This document shows positions 46,108 to 54,755 of a stretch of 64,000 bases of DNA, piece by piece. How positions within the stretch are numbered: the first letter of the stretch is position 1; each line of letters starts with the position of its first letter. Both the position numbers and the translations under genes were made by a program. Source of the DNA: Flavobacterium hungaricum (GTDB taxonomy: Bacteria; Bacteroidota; Bacteroidia; Flavobacteriales; Flavobacteriaceae); contig NZ_PRDM01000002.1 of assembly GCF_015182285.1 (NCBI RefSeq), forward strand, positions 558,001 through 622,000, in the 5' to 3' direction. The notes under the pieces were generated by a model. It worked only from the letters and a program-made list of their open reading frames with translations. It made no database searches and was not told the DNA's origin.

Positions 46108-49100
46108 ATGAAAAAAAATATATCTCAGTATACAGCCATTTTATTTTTTTTAATAACAGCTCTATTGCAAGCACAATCCCGCAATGAAAATTATATAATA
46201 AACCGTATTTTCAAATCTCCAATGACTGAGGTTAGCGGGGTTAAAAGCAGCAGTGATGTACAGGAGAATATTACTTATTATGATGGTTTGGGACGTCCCG
46301 TACAAACCATCGCTATCAGGCAGGGCGGAGATGATTCTAATATTATTACTCCTATTGAATACGATGGTTTTGGCAGACAGGAAAAAGAGTATTTACCATT
46401 TACTGCTGCAAACAATAATTACAATAAAATAGATTCTCAAGCAGCTTTAAATGCTGTGCAATCCTACTACCAAACAGATTCGTATGAAAATACAATTTAT
46501 CCATATTCACAAAAAAAGTTTGAAACTTCGCCATTAAACCGTGTTTTAAAACAAGCAGCTCCGGGTAACGATTGGGCAATGGATAGCGGACATGAAATAA
46601 AAATAGAATACCAGACCAATACTGCAGACGAGGTAAGATTGTTTGAAGTAATTACCACATGGAATGAAGCATCAGGAGTGTACGAGATTTCTTTTTGGGA
46701 CAATGGAAATTATGACAAAAATGAATTGTACAAAACAATTACTTATGACGAAAATACAGTCGCCAATCCGCTTGAAGAAGACGGAAGCACAGTAGAATTT
46801 AAAAATAAAGAAGGGCAGGTTGTTTTAAAAAGAACCTATGAGTCTCGTAAAAAATACGATACGTACTATGTATACGACGAATACGGTAATTTAACCTATG
46901 TGATTCCACCAAAAGCGGAAGGAGCTATTACAGAAGACATGCTAAACAATTTATGTTACCAATACCAATACGATTATCGCAATCGAATGGTGGAGAAAAA
47001 ACTTCCCGGTAAGCAATGGGAGTTTATCGTTTACAACAAACAAAATCAGGTTGTAGCGACGGGACCTGTTAATTCTCCTTTTCAGAATGAGACTGCATCG
47101 GGCTGGTTCATTACCAAATACGATGCTTTTGGCAGATCCATATATACAGGCTGGGTTAGCGCATTAGTCAATACACAGTCGAGACATAGTTTACAGCAAG
47201 AACAAAATACTTTTATTCCGGTAGTAGAGACTAAACCCGGTTCTGTTATAATAGAAGGAATTACTGTAAAAGGAAATGCTGCACAGCCAAAATCAGGTCT
47301 TAAGATTCTAACAGCAAATTATTATGATGATTATGAGTACGCAAAAATAAATTATAGGCCATACTTTATTGGTGGACAGCAAGTTGATTACGATAATTAC
47401 CATTTGACAACCGGTATATGGACAAGAGTACTAACAACTGCAGCTGCACTGTCGGGAGAAACAACCTATCTATTTTATGATACAAAAAAGAGAAAAATAG
47501 AAAATCTTATAAACAATTATTTAGGCGGTTTTACCCGAATAGATCATATGCTCGATTTTACTGGCAAAACGCTTACTAAATTTACAGCGCATAGATTGGA
47601 TACCTCAAAACTTATTACTGAAATATTAGAAAAATTTACTTTTTCGGAACAGGACCGTTTGCTGACCCATACCCATAAAATAAATGCTGAAGCAGCACAA
47701 CTCCTGTCTAACAACCATTATGATGCAATAGGCAGACTCGAGCAAAAAGATGTAGGCAATACTGTGACAGACCCACTGCAAAAAATACTATATGCTTACA
47801 ACATCAGAGGCTGGCTTACTCATATAAACGATGTTCGGACAGAGCCGGGAACCAGCATTGGCCCCGATATATTTGCCATGAGATTAACGTATAATAGTTT
47901 GTATATGGCAAAAGACAACGCTAAACCTTTGTATAACGGAAACATATCTGGAATTCAATGGAGAACAATTACCGACGGCGGCGTGCGACGATCTTACGAT
48001 TACCACTACGACCAGTTAAACCGCTTAATCGAAGCAGTCTATCATACACCAAGACTTACAGACAATAAAAATTATTTTGGAGAAAGCTTAGGATACGATA
48101 AAAACGGAAACATCCTAAAACTCCAGCGCAAGTTTATGGCAGGTGTTTCGAGCAACCCCTATGCAGACAATATGGATGATCTGGATTATTTTTATAAACC
48201 CGAATCCAACCAGCTCACAAAAGTAACCGACAAGTCTAACAACCCTCAGGGATTTAAAGACGACAGCGACGGCTACAACGACACCGAAGACGATTACCAA
48301 TATGATGATAACGGAAATCTCATAAAAGACCAAAACAAAAACATTACCCAAATAACCTATAACCATCTTAATCTGCCCAAGAAAATAACATTTGCAACAG
48401 GCAGCACGATTGATTATATTTACAATGCAACAGGCGAAAAAGTAGAGAAAATTGTCACGGATAATGGGGTTGTAACCAAGACGAATTATTTAACAGGTTT
48501 TCAGTATAAAAATGGTGTTTTACAGTTTTTTCCAACGCCAGAAGGCTATGTGCGAAATACCAGCACAACCCCAGGAACGTATACCTTTGGGTACGTGTTT
48601 AACTACACCGACCATTTGGGCAATGTACGCCTCAGTTATTTTAAAAACCCAAAAACAAACAAACTGGAGGTTCTAGAAGAAAACAATTACTATCCTTTTG
48701 GCTTAAAGCATCAAGGGTATAATACAGATAATTTACAGCCAAATTACAAATATAAGTACAATGGCAAGGAACTCCAAGACGAGCTGGGACTTGCGATGTA
48801 TGACTATGGAGCACGCAATTATGACCCTGCTCTTGGACGTTGGATGAATATTGACCCATTGGCAGAGAAATCTCGTAGATTTAATCCATATACATATGCT
48901 TTAAATAATCCTATTTATTTTATTGATCCTGATGGAATGATGGCAGAGCCGCCCGTTGGGTTTGATGCGGAACAAGGGCAAATTCATAAAGATAAGGATG
49001 GAAGCTGGATATATAATAAAGAAACCACTACTTGGGTTGGACAAGATGGAGCAGCAGATATAGGTAATACTATAGAGTTGAACAATGTGAGCATTAAAGG

Positions 49101-49629
49101 TTATAAGAGTAATTATGTTTCTTCAGGTGAATATGGGCCAGACAAAGATTTTGTACACGCAATAGCTTTTGCTGGTATAGTTACCGCACCTATATTAGGA
49201 GCTGCAGGTGGAGGTGCGTATCTATTATCAGAGACAACAGCAGCACTTTCGCAAATAACTTTTGGCTCTGCAGCAACAAATATGTTTTCAAATGCAACGG
49301 CTCAATTTCTTGCAAATGGAGGGAATTTGGGAGAAATAAATATGGTTTCCACTATTAGCTCTGTAGTACCAGGGGTAGGTCCTGCTATTTTTGGAGAAAC
49401 TATTACTTGGACACCTAATCGTTTAATAGATGGTAAAAGTCCTACTACCCCTGACTCATTTAATAAATGGACAGTTCAAGCTGGTTCTGCTGTTCTGGCT
49501 AATCGTTTTGGAAAAGCAACCGATAATTATCTATCGGGTTCAAGTTTTGGAGAAGCGATGGTTAGAGAGTATTTTAAAGGAATTGCAACAGTTGGAGCTA
49601 ATTCAGCACCAAGCTTAATAAAAAAATAA
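46108..49629 (+). CDS. RHS repeat protein with core domain and variable C-terminal tip
   Basis: 1,173 residues. Signal peptide ending LLQAQ, then a DUF6443-type N-terminal part (NITYYDGLGRPVQTIAIRQGG, IEYDGFGRQEKEYLPF), YD repeats, and the RHS core (DHLGNVRLSYF near 835, YKYNGKELQDELGLAMYDYG near 880, NPALGRW-type RNYDPALGRWMNIDPLAEK, PIYFIDPDGM near 940). After PDGM a 230-residue tip follows. It has a hydrophobic stretch (GIVTAPILGAAGGGAYLL) and ends FGEAMVREYFKGIATVGANS and SLIKK. In polymorphic toxins the part after the core is the toxin; no known toxin motif is visible. A small membrane-protein gene follows two bases later. Confidence 0.85.
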   Translation: MKKNISQYTAILFFLITALLQAQSRNENYIINRIFKSPMTEVSGVKSSSDVQENITYYDGLGRPVQTIAIRQGGDDSNIITPIEYDGFGRQEKEYLPFTAANNNYNKIDSQAALNAVQSYYQTDSYENTIYPYSQKKFETSPLNRVLKQAAPGNDWAMDSGHEIKIEYQTNTADEVRLFEVITTWNEASGVYEISFWDNGNYDKNELYKTITYDENTVANPLEEDGSTVEFKNKEGQVVLKRTYESRKKYDTYYVYDEYGNLTYVIPPKAEGAITEDMLNNLCYQYQYDYRNRMVEKKLPGKQWEFIVYNKQNQVVATGPVNSPFQNETASGWFITKYDAFGRSIYTGWVSALVNTQSRHSLQQEQNTFIPVVETKPGSVIIEGITVKGNAAQPKSGLKILTANYYDDYEYAKINYRPYFIGGQQVDYDNYHLTTGIWTRVLTTAAALSGETTYLFYDTKKRKIENLINNYLGGFTRIDHMLDFTGKTLTKFTAHRLDTSKLITEILEKFTFSEQDRLLTHTHKINAEAAQLLSNNHYDAIGRLEQKDVGNTVTDPLQKILYAYNIRGWLTHINDVRTEPGTSIGPDIFAMRLTYNSLYMAKDNAKPLYNGNISGIQWRTITDGGVRRSYDYHYDQLNRLIEAVYHTPRLTDNKNYFGESLGYDKNGNILKLQRKFMAGVSSNPYADNMDDLDYFYKPESNQLTKVTDKSNNPQGFKDDSDGYNDTEDDYQYDDNGNLIKDQNKNITQITYNHLNLPKKITFATGSTIDYIYNATGEKVEKIVTDNGVVTKTNYLTGFQYKNGVLQFFPTPEGYVRNTSTTPGTYTFGYVFNYTDHLGNVRLSYFKNPKTNKLEVLEENNYYPFGLKHQGYNTDNLQPNYKYKYNGKELQDELGLAMYDYGARNYDPALGRWMNIDPLAEKSRRFNPYTYALNNPIYFIDPDGMMAEPPVGFDAEQGQIHKDKDGSWIYNKETTTWVGQDGAADIGNTIELNNVSIKGYKSNYVSSGEYGPDKDFVHAIAFAGIVTAPILGAAGGGAYLLSETTAALSQITFGSAATNMFSNATAQFLANGGNLGEINMVSTISSVVPGVGPAIFGETITWTPNRLIDGKSPTTPDSFNKWTVQAGSAVLANRFGKATDNYLSGSSFGEAMVREYFKGIATVGANSAPSLIKK

Positions 49630-49631
49630 TT

Positions 49632-50015
49632 ATGAAAGTAAAAATAAAAGCGCTATTAATTCTAGGTCTTATGTTATCTTTTTTTTTGTTTGCATATATA
49701 AGAACTTATATGTACGAGAGAAAGTTAAAAAAAGAAGGTGAAATCACAATTGGTAGAATTGATAGTATTAATCGATTGCCAAAATGGTCAATTATATATG
49801 TTTCATATTATATACAAAATAAAAATTACAATTATCATCAGGATGATTTACATACAGGAATAACGAAAAAAGATATAGGAAAGTTTTATGAAGTTAAATA
49901 TTTATTAAGTTCTCCTGAGATAATCAGAGTGAATTATTACAAACAAATCAAAGATACTATAGCGATTTTAAAAGCTGGATTTCCAAGAGAAGAAATAGTA
50001 AGTCCGCCAAAGTAA
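49632..50015 (+). CDS. Putative immunity-like membrane protein, copy 0
   Basis: 127 residues, starting MKVKIKALLILGLMLSFFLF (one membrane helix), then GEITIGRIDSI, a strand-rich part, FYEVKYLLSSPEIIRV, and the tail DTIAILKAGFPREEI. It begins two bases after the RHS stop codon. Homologues at 50343, 50787, 51396 and 53760 each follow a piece of the same RHS tip, so a tip-partner relation is likely. Immunity function is inferred from layout, not from a known family. Confidence 0.65.
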   Translation: MKVKIKALLILGLMLSFFLFAYIRTYMYERKLKKEGEITIGRIDSINRLPKWSIIYVSYYIQNKNYNYHQDDLHTGITKKDIGKFYEVKYLLSSPEIIRVNYYKQIKDTIAILKAGFPREEIVSPPK

Positions 50016-50022
50016 AACACTA

Positions 50023-50340
50023 CCGAATTTAAAATTTAAGTACAATGGCAAGGAACTTCAAGATGGAGTTAGGGCTTAATATATGAATATTGACCCAGCT
50101 ATTTTTGGAGAAACACTTACTTGGACTCCTAATAATGTTATGGCTGGTGATGGCATTCAAACACCAGATTCATTTAATAAATGGGTTGCTCAAGCGGGTT
50201 CAGTAGCTCTTAGTAATCGTTTTGGAAAAGCAACGGATAATTATCTGTCGGGTTCAAGTTTTGGAGAAGCAATGGTTAGAGAATATTTTAAAGGAATTAT
50301 AGCAATAGGAGCAAATTCTGTTCCACAAGAAGTAAAATAA
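50023..50340 (+). pseudogene. Displaced RHS core stub and tip, copy 1
   Basis: PNLKFKYNGKELQD is a remnant of the RHS core of 46108, stopped at 50079. MNIDPAIFGETLTWTPN then joins core residues (MNIDP) directly to the tip (AIFGETLTW), and the tip continues to GEAMVREYFKGIIAIGANS and the stop at 50340. An in-frame ATG at 50083 could express 85 residues. The DNA closely follows the end of the RHS gene. This is the layout of an orphan tip kept for recombination. Confidence 0.7.
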
Positions 50341-50342
50341 TT

Positions 50343-50723
50343 ATGAAAATTAAAACAAAAGGTATATTAATTTTTGGACTTATGCTTTCTATTTTTTTAG
50401 TTGCATATATAAGAAGTTATTGGGCTGACGAAGAATTAAGAAAAGAAAGTGAAATGAAAATTGCCAGAATTGATTCAATTTTTGTGCCTCCCAAGTGGTC
50501 TCCAACCATATACATATCATATTATATTGGTAAAAAAAAATATACTTCTTCTAAAAGTGATGTACAATATAAAAGTTCTAAAAAAGACATTAAAAAATTC
50601 TATGAATTTAAATATTTACCAAACCATCCTAAAATAATTAGACTAAATTTTTCAAAACAAATCACAGACACAACTGCTATCTTAAAAGCGGGTTTTTCAA
50701 GGGAAGAAATTGAAGGTAAGTAA
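50343..50723 (+). CDS. Putative immunity-like membrane protein, copy 1
   Basis: 126 residues, MKIKTKGILIFGLMLSIFLV helix, then ARIDSIFVPPKWS, FYEFKYLPNHPKIIRL and DTTAILKAGFSREEI. About half of its residues match copy 0 by eye. It starts two bases after the displaced tip copy 1. Intact. Confidence 0.65.
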   Translation: MKIKTKGILIFGLMLSIFLVAYIRSYWADEELRKESEMKIARIDSIFVPPKWSPTIYISYYIGKKKYTSSKSDVQYKSSKKDIKKFYEFKYLPNHPKIIRLNFSKQITDTTAILKAGFSREEIEGK

Positions 50724-50748
50724 ATAGTAATTTTAAGATATTCTATTC

Positions 50749-50784
50749 GTGGGAGCTAATTCAGTCCCACAAGAAGTAAAATAG
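50749..50784 (+). pseudogene. RHS tip stub, copy 2
   Basis: Only the last codons of a tip remain, VGANSVPQEVK and stop, matching the end of copy 1. It lies two bases before a decayed immunity-like gene. The rest of the tip has been deleted. Confidence 0.6.
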
Positions 50785-50786
50785 TT

Positions 50787-51171
50787 ATGAAAAAAAGGTG
50801 TAAAATCAATATTAGTACTCAGTCCTTTGGCCTTTATTTTTGCTTTTTTATATATAATTAGTCATAGGACAGATACTAAATTACAAGAAAAAGATAAAAT
50901 AACAACAGGCAAGTTTGATAGTATAAAGGAATATCCTAAACGTTTATATTTCGTTTTGTCTTATTATATTGGAAATTAAAAGTATACTTCTTTTGAAAGT
51001 GTTTTACATAAAAGAATTTCTAAAAAAGATATTGATAAATTTTATAAAATGGTATATCTGACTGATTCTCTTGAAATTATTAGCGGAATTTACTCCAAAG
51101 AAATTATAGATACGGTAGATATCTTAAAAGCTGGATTTCCATGGGAAGAAATACTAAATTCGTCAAGATAA
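50787..51171 (+). pseudogene. Decayed immunity-like gene, copy 2
   Basis: Closest to the intact gene at 51396 (shared LVLSPLAFIF, YIISHRTD, GKFDSI, SKEIIDTV). The reading frame is lost in the A7 run after the ATG, and a TAA replaces the codon after YYIGN. Two separate lesions argue for real decay rather than a single sequencing error. Confidence 0.75.
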
Positions 51172-51211
51172 AGGGTAGTGTTCCAAAGTTAGTGATATGA
51201 GGTTTTAGACT

Positions 51212-51394
51212 TCTACTCCTGACTCATTTAATAAATGGACAGTTCAAGCTGGTTCTGCTGTTCTGGCTAATCGTTTTGGAAAAGCAACGGATAATTATCT
51301 TTCAGGAAGTGGTTTTGGAGAGGCAATGGGAATAGAAGTATTTTAAAGAATAATAGTTGTAGGAGCTAATTCAGTTCCACAAGAAGTAAAATGA
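51212..51394 (+). pseudogene. Displaced RHS tip, copy 3, frameshifted
   Basis: TPDSFNKWTVQAGSAVLANR and FGKATDNYLSGSGFGEAMG follow the RHS tip of 46108 almost codon for codon. The frame is then lost, giving VF and a stop, and resumes as IIVVGANSVPQEVK to the stop at 51394. One base later the next small gene starts. Confidence 0.7.
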
Positions 51395-51395
51395 T

Positions 51396-51794
51396 ATGAA
51401 AAAAAATATAAAATTAATATTAGTGCTGAGCCCCTTGGCTTTTATTTTTGTTTTTGCATATATAATTAGCCATAGAACGGATAATAAACTACAAGAAAAA
51501 GGTAAAATAACAATAGGTAAATTTGATAGTATACAAGAATATCCTAAACGATCATACCTAGGTTTGTCTTATTATATTGCAAATAAGAGATATACTTCCT
51601 TTGAAAGTAGTTTGCATAAAGGGATTTCTAAAAATGATATGGGTAAATTCTATAAGATATTATATTTACCTGATTCTCCTGAAATTATCAGAGGAATTTA
51701 CTCAAAAGAAATTATAGACACTGTAATTATTCTAAAAGCTGGATTTTCAAGAAGTGAGATAGGAAATTTGCCAAAACAGAAAACTGTTAAATAA
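51396..51794 (+). CDS. Putative immunity-like membrane protein, copy 3
   Basis: 132 residues: MKKNIKLILVLSPLAFIFVF helix, YIISHRTDNKLQEKGKITIG, FDSIQEYPKRSYLGLSYYI, FYKILYLPDSPEIIRG, and DTVIILKAGFSRSEI. Same family as 49632 and 50343. Begins one base after the stop of the displaced tip copy 3. Confidence 0.65.
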   Translation: MKKNIKLILVLSPLAFIFVFAYIISHRTDNKLQEKGKITIGKFDSIQEYPKRSYLGLSYYIANKRYTSFESSLHKGISKNDMGKFYKILYLPDSPEIIRGIYSKEIIDTVIILKAGFSRSEIGNLPKQKTVK

Positions 51795-51795
51795 A

Positions 51796-51962
51796 AAATA
51801 TAAGTACAAAGGTAAAGAATTGCAAGACGAGCAGGGACTTGCGATGTATGACTATAGAGCACGTAATTACGACCCTGCTCTTGGACGTTTGATGAATATT
51901 GCCCAGCGATTTAATCAAATGGCAGATTCATTTTATGATAAAACTAGTGATGTTTCTTTATA
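51796..51962 (+). pseudogene. Displaced RHS core fragment
   Basis: KYKYKGKELQDEQGLAMYDY, then RARNYDPALGRLMNIAQRF, follows the RHS core of 46108 and then diverges to a stop (TSDVSL). It carries no start codon of its own. It looks like the recombination-homologous head of the next tip cassette. Confidence 0.7.
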
Positions 51963-51992
51963 ATTTTTCATCTATTCCTGGTCTTATAGCTG

Positions 51993-52217
51993 GACAAAAG
52001 AGGCTGCGAATATGCTCATTTAATTAATTCGGTTTCGGTTTGGGCTACAGGAAGTGTTAATTCTTCTAACCTTTTAGGAAACTCTAAAGGCTTTATGAAT
52101 TCTGTTAATAGTCTATCGCAAGGCGAGAACCTATTATACAATGGAATTTCAACATATGGAACATATGGGACAATCAATAATGGAATTTCAGCTTATAATA
52201 ATCTAAAAAAACAATAA
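51993..52217 (+). pseudogene. Displaced tip of a different type (tip B)
   Basis: A 74-residue open frame with no ATG near its start: WATGSVNSSNLLGNSKGFMN, SLSQGENLLYNGISTYGTYG and NNGISAYNNLKKQ. It is unlike the tip of 46108. It ends two bases before the gene at 52220. By position it is the C-terminal end of another RHS tip. Confidence 0.55.
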
Positions 52218-52219
52218 CA

Positions 52220-52660
52220 ATGATATTTAAAAGGAATAACCAATATTTACTATATAGAATCTTATTATCTCATATTTTGATTTTATTTATTGCTATAGGT
52301 GGAAATTTAACTTATACTAATTTTTTACCGATATGGATTTTATTTGTAATGCTTCCTAACTTAATGCTTTCTTTTTTTAAAAATTTGAAGACTATAGAAA
52401 CTAATCATGAAGAGATAAAGCTGGTATTTAATATTTATTTTTTTAAAAGAGTTAGCGAATCTTATCTATATACTGATATTAGATTTACATATAAAGACGA
52501 ATATGAAGGATCAAATTCAAGAGGAATGAAGTTTAGGATTTATGGAAAGGATAGTAATAAAAGTATTATTAGTTTAGGTGGTCTTATTGATGGATGGTCT
52601 GAAGAAAAAATAACTGAAATAATAATGGAACTACAAAAAAAAGGAATAGAAGTGCTATAA
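52220..52660 (+). CDS. Putative immunity-like membrane protein for tip B
   Basis: 146 residues with two hydrophobic helices (ILLSHILILFIAIGGNL and FLPIWILFVMLPNLMLSFF), then a soluble strand-rich part (ETNHEEIKLVFNIYFFKRV, SYLYTDIRFTYKDEYEG) that resembles small PH-like membrane proteins. It shares no clear sequence with the 49632 family, as expected if each tip has its own partner. Starts two bases after tip B. Confidence 0.6.
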   Translation: MIFKRNNQYLLYRILLSHILILFIAIGGNLTYTNFLPIWILFVMLPNLMLSFFKNLKTIETNHEEIKLVFNIYFFKRVSESYLYTDIRFTYKDEYEGSNSRGMKFRIYGKDSNKSIISLGGLIDGWSEEKITEIIMELQKKGIEVL

Positions 52661-52661
52661 A

Positions 52662-52853
52662 ATGGAAAAGAATAAAAAAATAAAAATTTTGGCTTTTAGT
52701 TTAGGCTTAAGCATATTTTGGTCAATTTATTTGCTGTATAAAAGAAGAGGTGAATATTTCACAAATAATGATTATTCAACAATAAGTTTAATATGCATTT
52801 TTGTAATTGGATTGTTTTTCTATTTTATAAAAAAATGGAATAATAAAGAATAG
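52662..52853 (+). CDS. Small two-helix membrane protein
   Basis: 63 residues beginning one base after the previous stop. Helices IKILAFSLGLSIFWSIYLLY and STISLICIFVIGLFFYFI, with a basic C-terminal tail. Very likely co-translated with 52220. Family not recognised; possibly a second component of the same partner system. Confidence 0.55.
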   Translation: MEKNKKIKILAFSLGLSIFWSIYLLYKRRGEYFTNNDYSTISLICIFVIGLFFYFIKKWNNKE

Positions 52854-53031
52854 CTGTGCCAGCAATGTGCTACCCGATGGAAGTCAATCTTTATTCTAGT
52901 GTCAGCAATATAGGCTGAAAGTGGTATAAAAGTCTTCCTGGATTAAATGTTTCAGGTGGTTGGAAAACCACTCTAGTGCAGATATGTATAGTTCACTCTG
53001 TTTTGGACAAACTGCAGGTAATGCAAAATAA
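52854..53031 (+). pseudogene. Remnant of another RHS tip (tip C)
   Basis: Reading frames are broken, but YKSLPGLNVSGGWK, shifting by one base to NHSSADMYSSLCFGQTAGNA, ends at a stop at 53029-53031, 13 bases before the next small gene. By position this is a decayed tip. There is no core fragment left before it. Confidence 0.35.
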
Positions 53032-53044
53032 AATTCAATAAATT

Positions 53045-53446
53045 ATGCTTAAGAGGATCGTACAAAAAATTAATTATATATCTAAAAAAAAATCTTATTG
53101 GAATTTATGGATTGTTATTGTACCATTTCTAGGAGTTTTAATATATAATGAAATTAAATTAAATCCCTTAGAAAAGGGTAATTATACTATAGGTTTAGTA
53201 ACTAAGAAGTATTGGCCCATATTATCTCATAAAAAAATAATTTATACTTATACGGTAAATGGAGTGGATTATAAAAATGGGCAAGTATATTTAAGTGCAG
53301 AAGAAGGAAAACGTTATTTAATTCAATATTCATTAGAAGATAATAGTATATCAGATATGTTTCAAAATATTCCTGTTCCAGATAGTATCAAAGAAGCACC
53401 TAATGGAGGCTGGAAAGAATTACCAATATGGGCAGAAAAGAAATGA
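53045..53446 (+). CDS. Putative immunity-like membrane protein, variant
   Basis: 133 residues: a basic start, helix WNLWIVIVPFLGVLIYN, then KGNYTIGLVTKKYWP, IIYTYTVNGVDYKNGQ and GKRYLIQYSLEDNSISD. The order of segments follows the 49632 family (helix, TIG segment, tyrosine-rich strand, late FYxxxYL-like strand) but without the ILKAGF tail. It may be a distant relative. It follows the tip C remnant by 13 bases. Confidence 0.55.
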   Translation: MLKRIVQKINYISKKKSYWNLWIVIVPFLGVLIYNEIKLNPLEKGNYTIGLVTKKYWPILSHKKIIYTYTVNGVDYKNGQVYLSAEEGKRYLIQYSLEDNSISDMFQNIPVPDSIKEAPNGGWKELPIWAEKK

Positions 53447-53493
53447 AAAAATGCTTAGAGAAATATTCCACTCTCTGAAAAGTTCCAGTAAAA

Positions 53494-53748
53494 ACCCTGC
53501 TCTTGGACGTTGGATGAATATTGACCCATTGGCTGAAAAATCTCGTAGATTTAATCATATACATATGCTCTAAACAATCCAATTTATTTTATTGATCCTG
53601 ATGGAATGATGGCAGAGCCACCTGTTGGGTTTGATGCGGAACAAGGGCAAATTCATATAGATGGTTTTGGATAAGCTGTAGTGAAAGATATTTTAAAGGA
53701 ATAATAGCAGTAGGAGCTAATTCAACTCAAAACTTAGTAAAAAAATAA
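53494..53748 (+). pseudogene. Displaced RHS core and tip, copy 6, with internal deletion
   Basis: NPALGRWMNIDPLAEKSRRF matches the RHS core; a one-base deletion then shifts the frame. The core resumes as PIYFIDPDGMMAEPPVGFD and AEQGQIH and is fused by a deletion to the tip end, ERYFKGIIAVGANSTQNLVK. The stop is at 53746-53748, 11 bases before the next gene. The DNA between 53495 and 53670 is near-identical to that at 48829-48990. Confidence 0.75.
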
Positions 53749-53759
53749 AGTTATAAATC

Positions 53760-54194
53760 ATGGAAAAAAAAATAAAGTTAAATTGGGGGCATTTCATACT
53801 ATTAATTTCGTTTAGTTCAATAATTTGTTTTGCTATGAGAGATACTTTTATAAAAAACGAAATAGAAAAAAATGGAAAAGAAATTATTGTAAAATTTACA
53901 TTAAAAGATAAACAACCTAAAATAACAAGCTTTTATTTTGCTTATTTTATAAATGGAAAAAAAATTAGTAGCGCAAATTCTGGGATAAATTATTCGATTT
54001 CAAATTCGGAAACAGAAACAAGAAGCATAGATAACTTAAAAATCAATGCTTTTTATTTAGCTAAATCTATATCTAAATATCCTACAATTATAATTGTTAA
54101 TCCATTAAAACAAGTTACTGACACTATAGCGATTTTAAAAGCTGGATTTTCAAGAGAAGAAATAATAAGGTTGAAGTTCAGTAGGATGAATTAA
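53760..54194 (+). CDS. Putative immunity-like membrane protein, copy 6
   Basis: 144 residues. N-terminal helix HFILLISFSSIICFAM, then GKEIIVKFTLKDKQPK, FYFAYFINGKKISS, and the diagnostic tail TDTIAILKAGFSREEIIR of the 49632 family. It follows a tip of the same type as 46108, so family and tip type agree here too. Confidence 0.65.
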   Translation: MEKKIKLNWGHFILLISFSSIICFAMRDTFIKNEIEKNGKEIIVKFTLKDKQPKITSFYFAYFINGKKISSANSGINYSISNSETETRSIDNLKINAFYLAKSISKYPTIIIVNPLKQVTDTIAILKAGFSREEIIRLKFSRMN

Positions 54195-54220
54195 ATGTTA
54201 GAGAAAGAGAAAATAAAATT

Positions 54221-54271
54221 AAAGATGAGCAGGGAGTGAATGCTAGAATAAAACCGAAAGTAGTTAATTAA
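54221..54271 (+). pseudogene. RHS tip stub before a broken lipoprotein gene
   Basis: KDEQGVNARIKPKVVN and stop. Too short to classify, but it ends 12 bases before the ATG at 54284, the spacing seen at other tip-partner junctions. Confidence 0.3.
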
Positions 54272-54283
54272 AAATACAAAATC

Positions 54284-54566
54284 ATGAAGTTGAAATTAAT
54301 AAACTTTTTTGTATTTTTTTCTGTTATCTTGTTCTGAACAAAAGAAAATTATAACAAGTAAATTTAATAGTAGAATTGCTATTGTTAATAGTTCTGAATA
54401 TATAAAATCGATTACGAGGAAAAATTATGATCCATGGAACCCTAATAAATTAGAGTTAAACATAATTGATGCTGTGTTAGAAAAAGCGGAGCAGCATTTT
54501 CTGACGGAGGAAACAATCGAAACCCAAGTTCGTTACATAAAGGAGGTAGAGATGTATCTTGGATAG
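54284..54566 (+). pseudogene. Broken lipoprotein gene
   Basis: MKLKLINFFVF from ATG 54284 shifts at a T7 run; with one T fewer it would continue FLLSCSEQKKIITSKFNS, a lipoprotein signal with lipobox LLSC. The frame runs on with YDPWNPNKLELNIIDAVL. Its last ~20 codons overlap, in another frame, a piece of a tip, so the gene seems truncated by insertion or recombination. Confidence 0.5.
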
Positions 54567-54598
54567 ATTTTGGAGGTTCGGTAAGCGCTGACTACTAG
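54486..54598 (+). pseudogene. Remnant of an RHS tip (tip D, part 1)
   Basis: Open frame AAFSDGGNNRNPSSLHKGG, then RDVSWIDFGGSVSADY and stop at 54598, overlapping the lipoprotein remnant in another frame. The Gly/Asn-rich style suits an RHS tip and not a lipoprotein. No family recognised. Confidence 0.35.
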
Positions 54599-54743
54599 AA
54601 ATAATCACCAAGGGTTACCAGTCATCACAAACTCTCCAACTTCAACTGACGTTAATGTATCCAAAACTGTACATTTTAATCAGAACATGGCTAATCAAGG
54701 AATATTTTGCACCCCTTTTTTTCTAAAATACATAAAGAAATAA
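54585..54743 (+). pseudogene. Remnant of an RHS tip (tip D, part 2)
   Basis: Open frame TTRNNHQGLPVITNSPTSTD, then VHFNQNMANQGIFC and FLKYIKK, stop at 54743. There is no start codon at its head. It ends 12 bases before the lipoprotein gene at 54756, matching the tip-partner layout. Confidence 0.35.
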
Positions 54744-54755
54744 ACAACCTAACAT

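Noticed and set aside
49430..49618. Alternative-frame ORF at the end of the RHS tip
   Set aside because: The tip frame is confirmed by its displaced copies at 50083 and 51212; this frame is not conserved in them.
42573..49629. One RHS gene split by a recent frameshift
   Set aside because: The second protein has its own signal peptide and start codon four bases after the first stop, so two separate proteins are intended.
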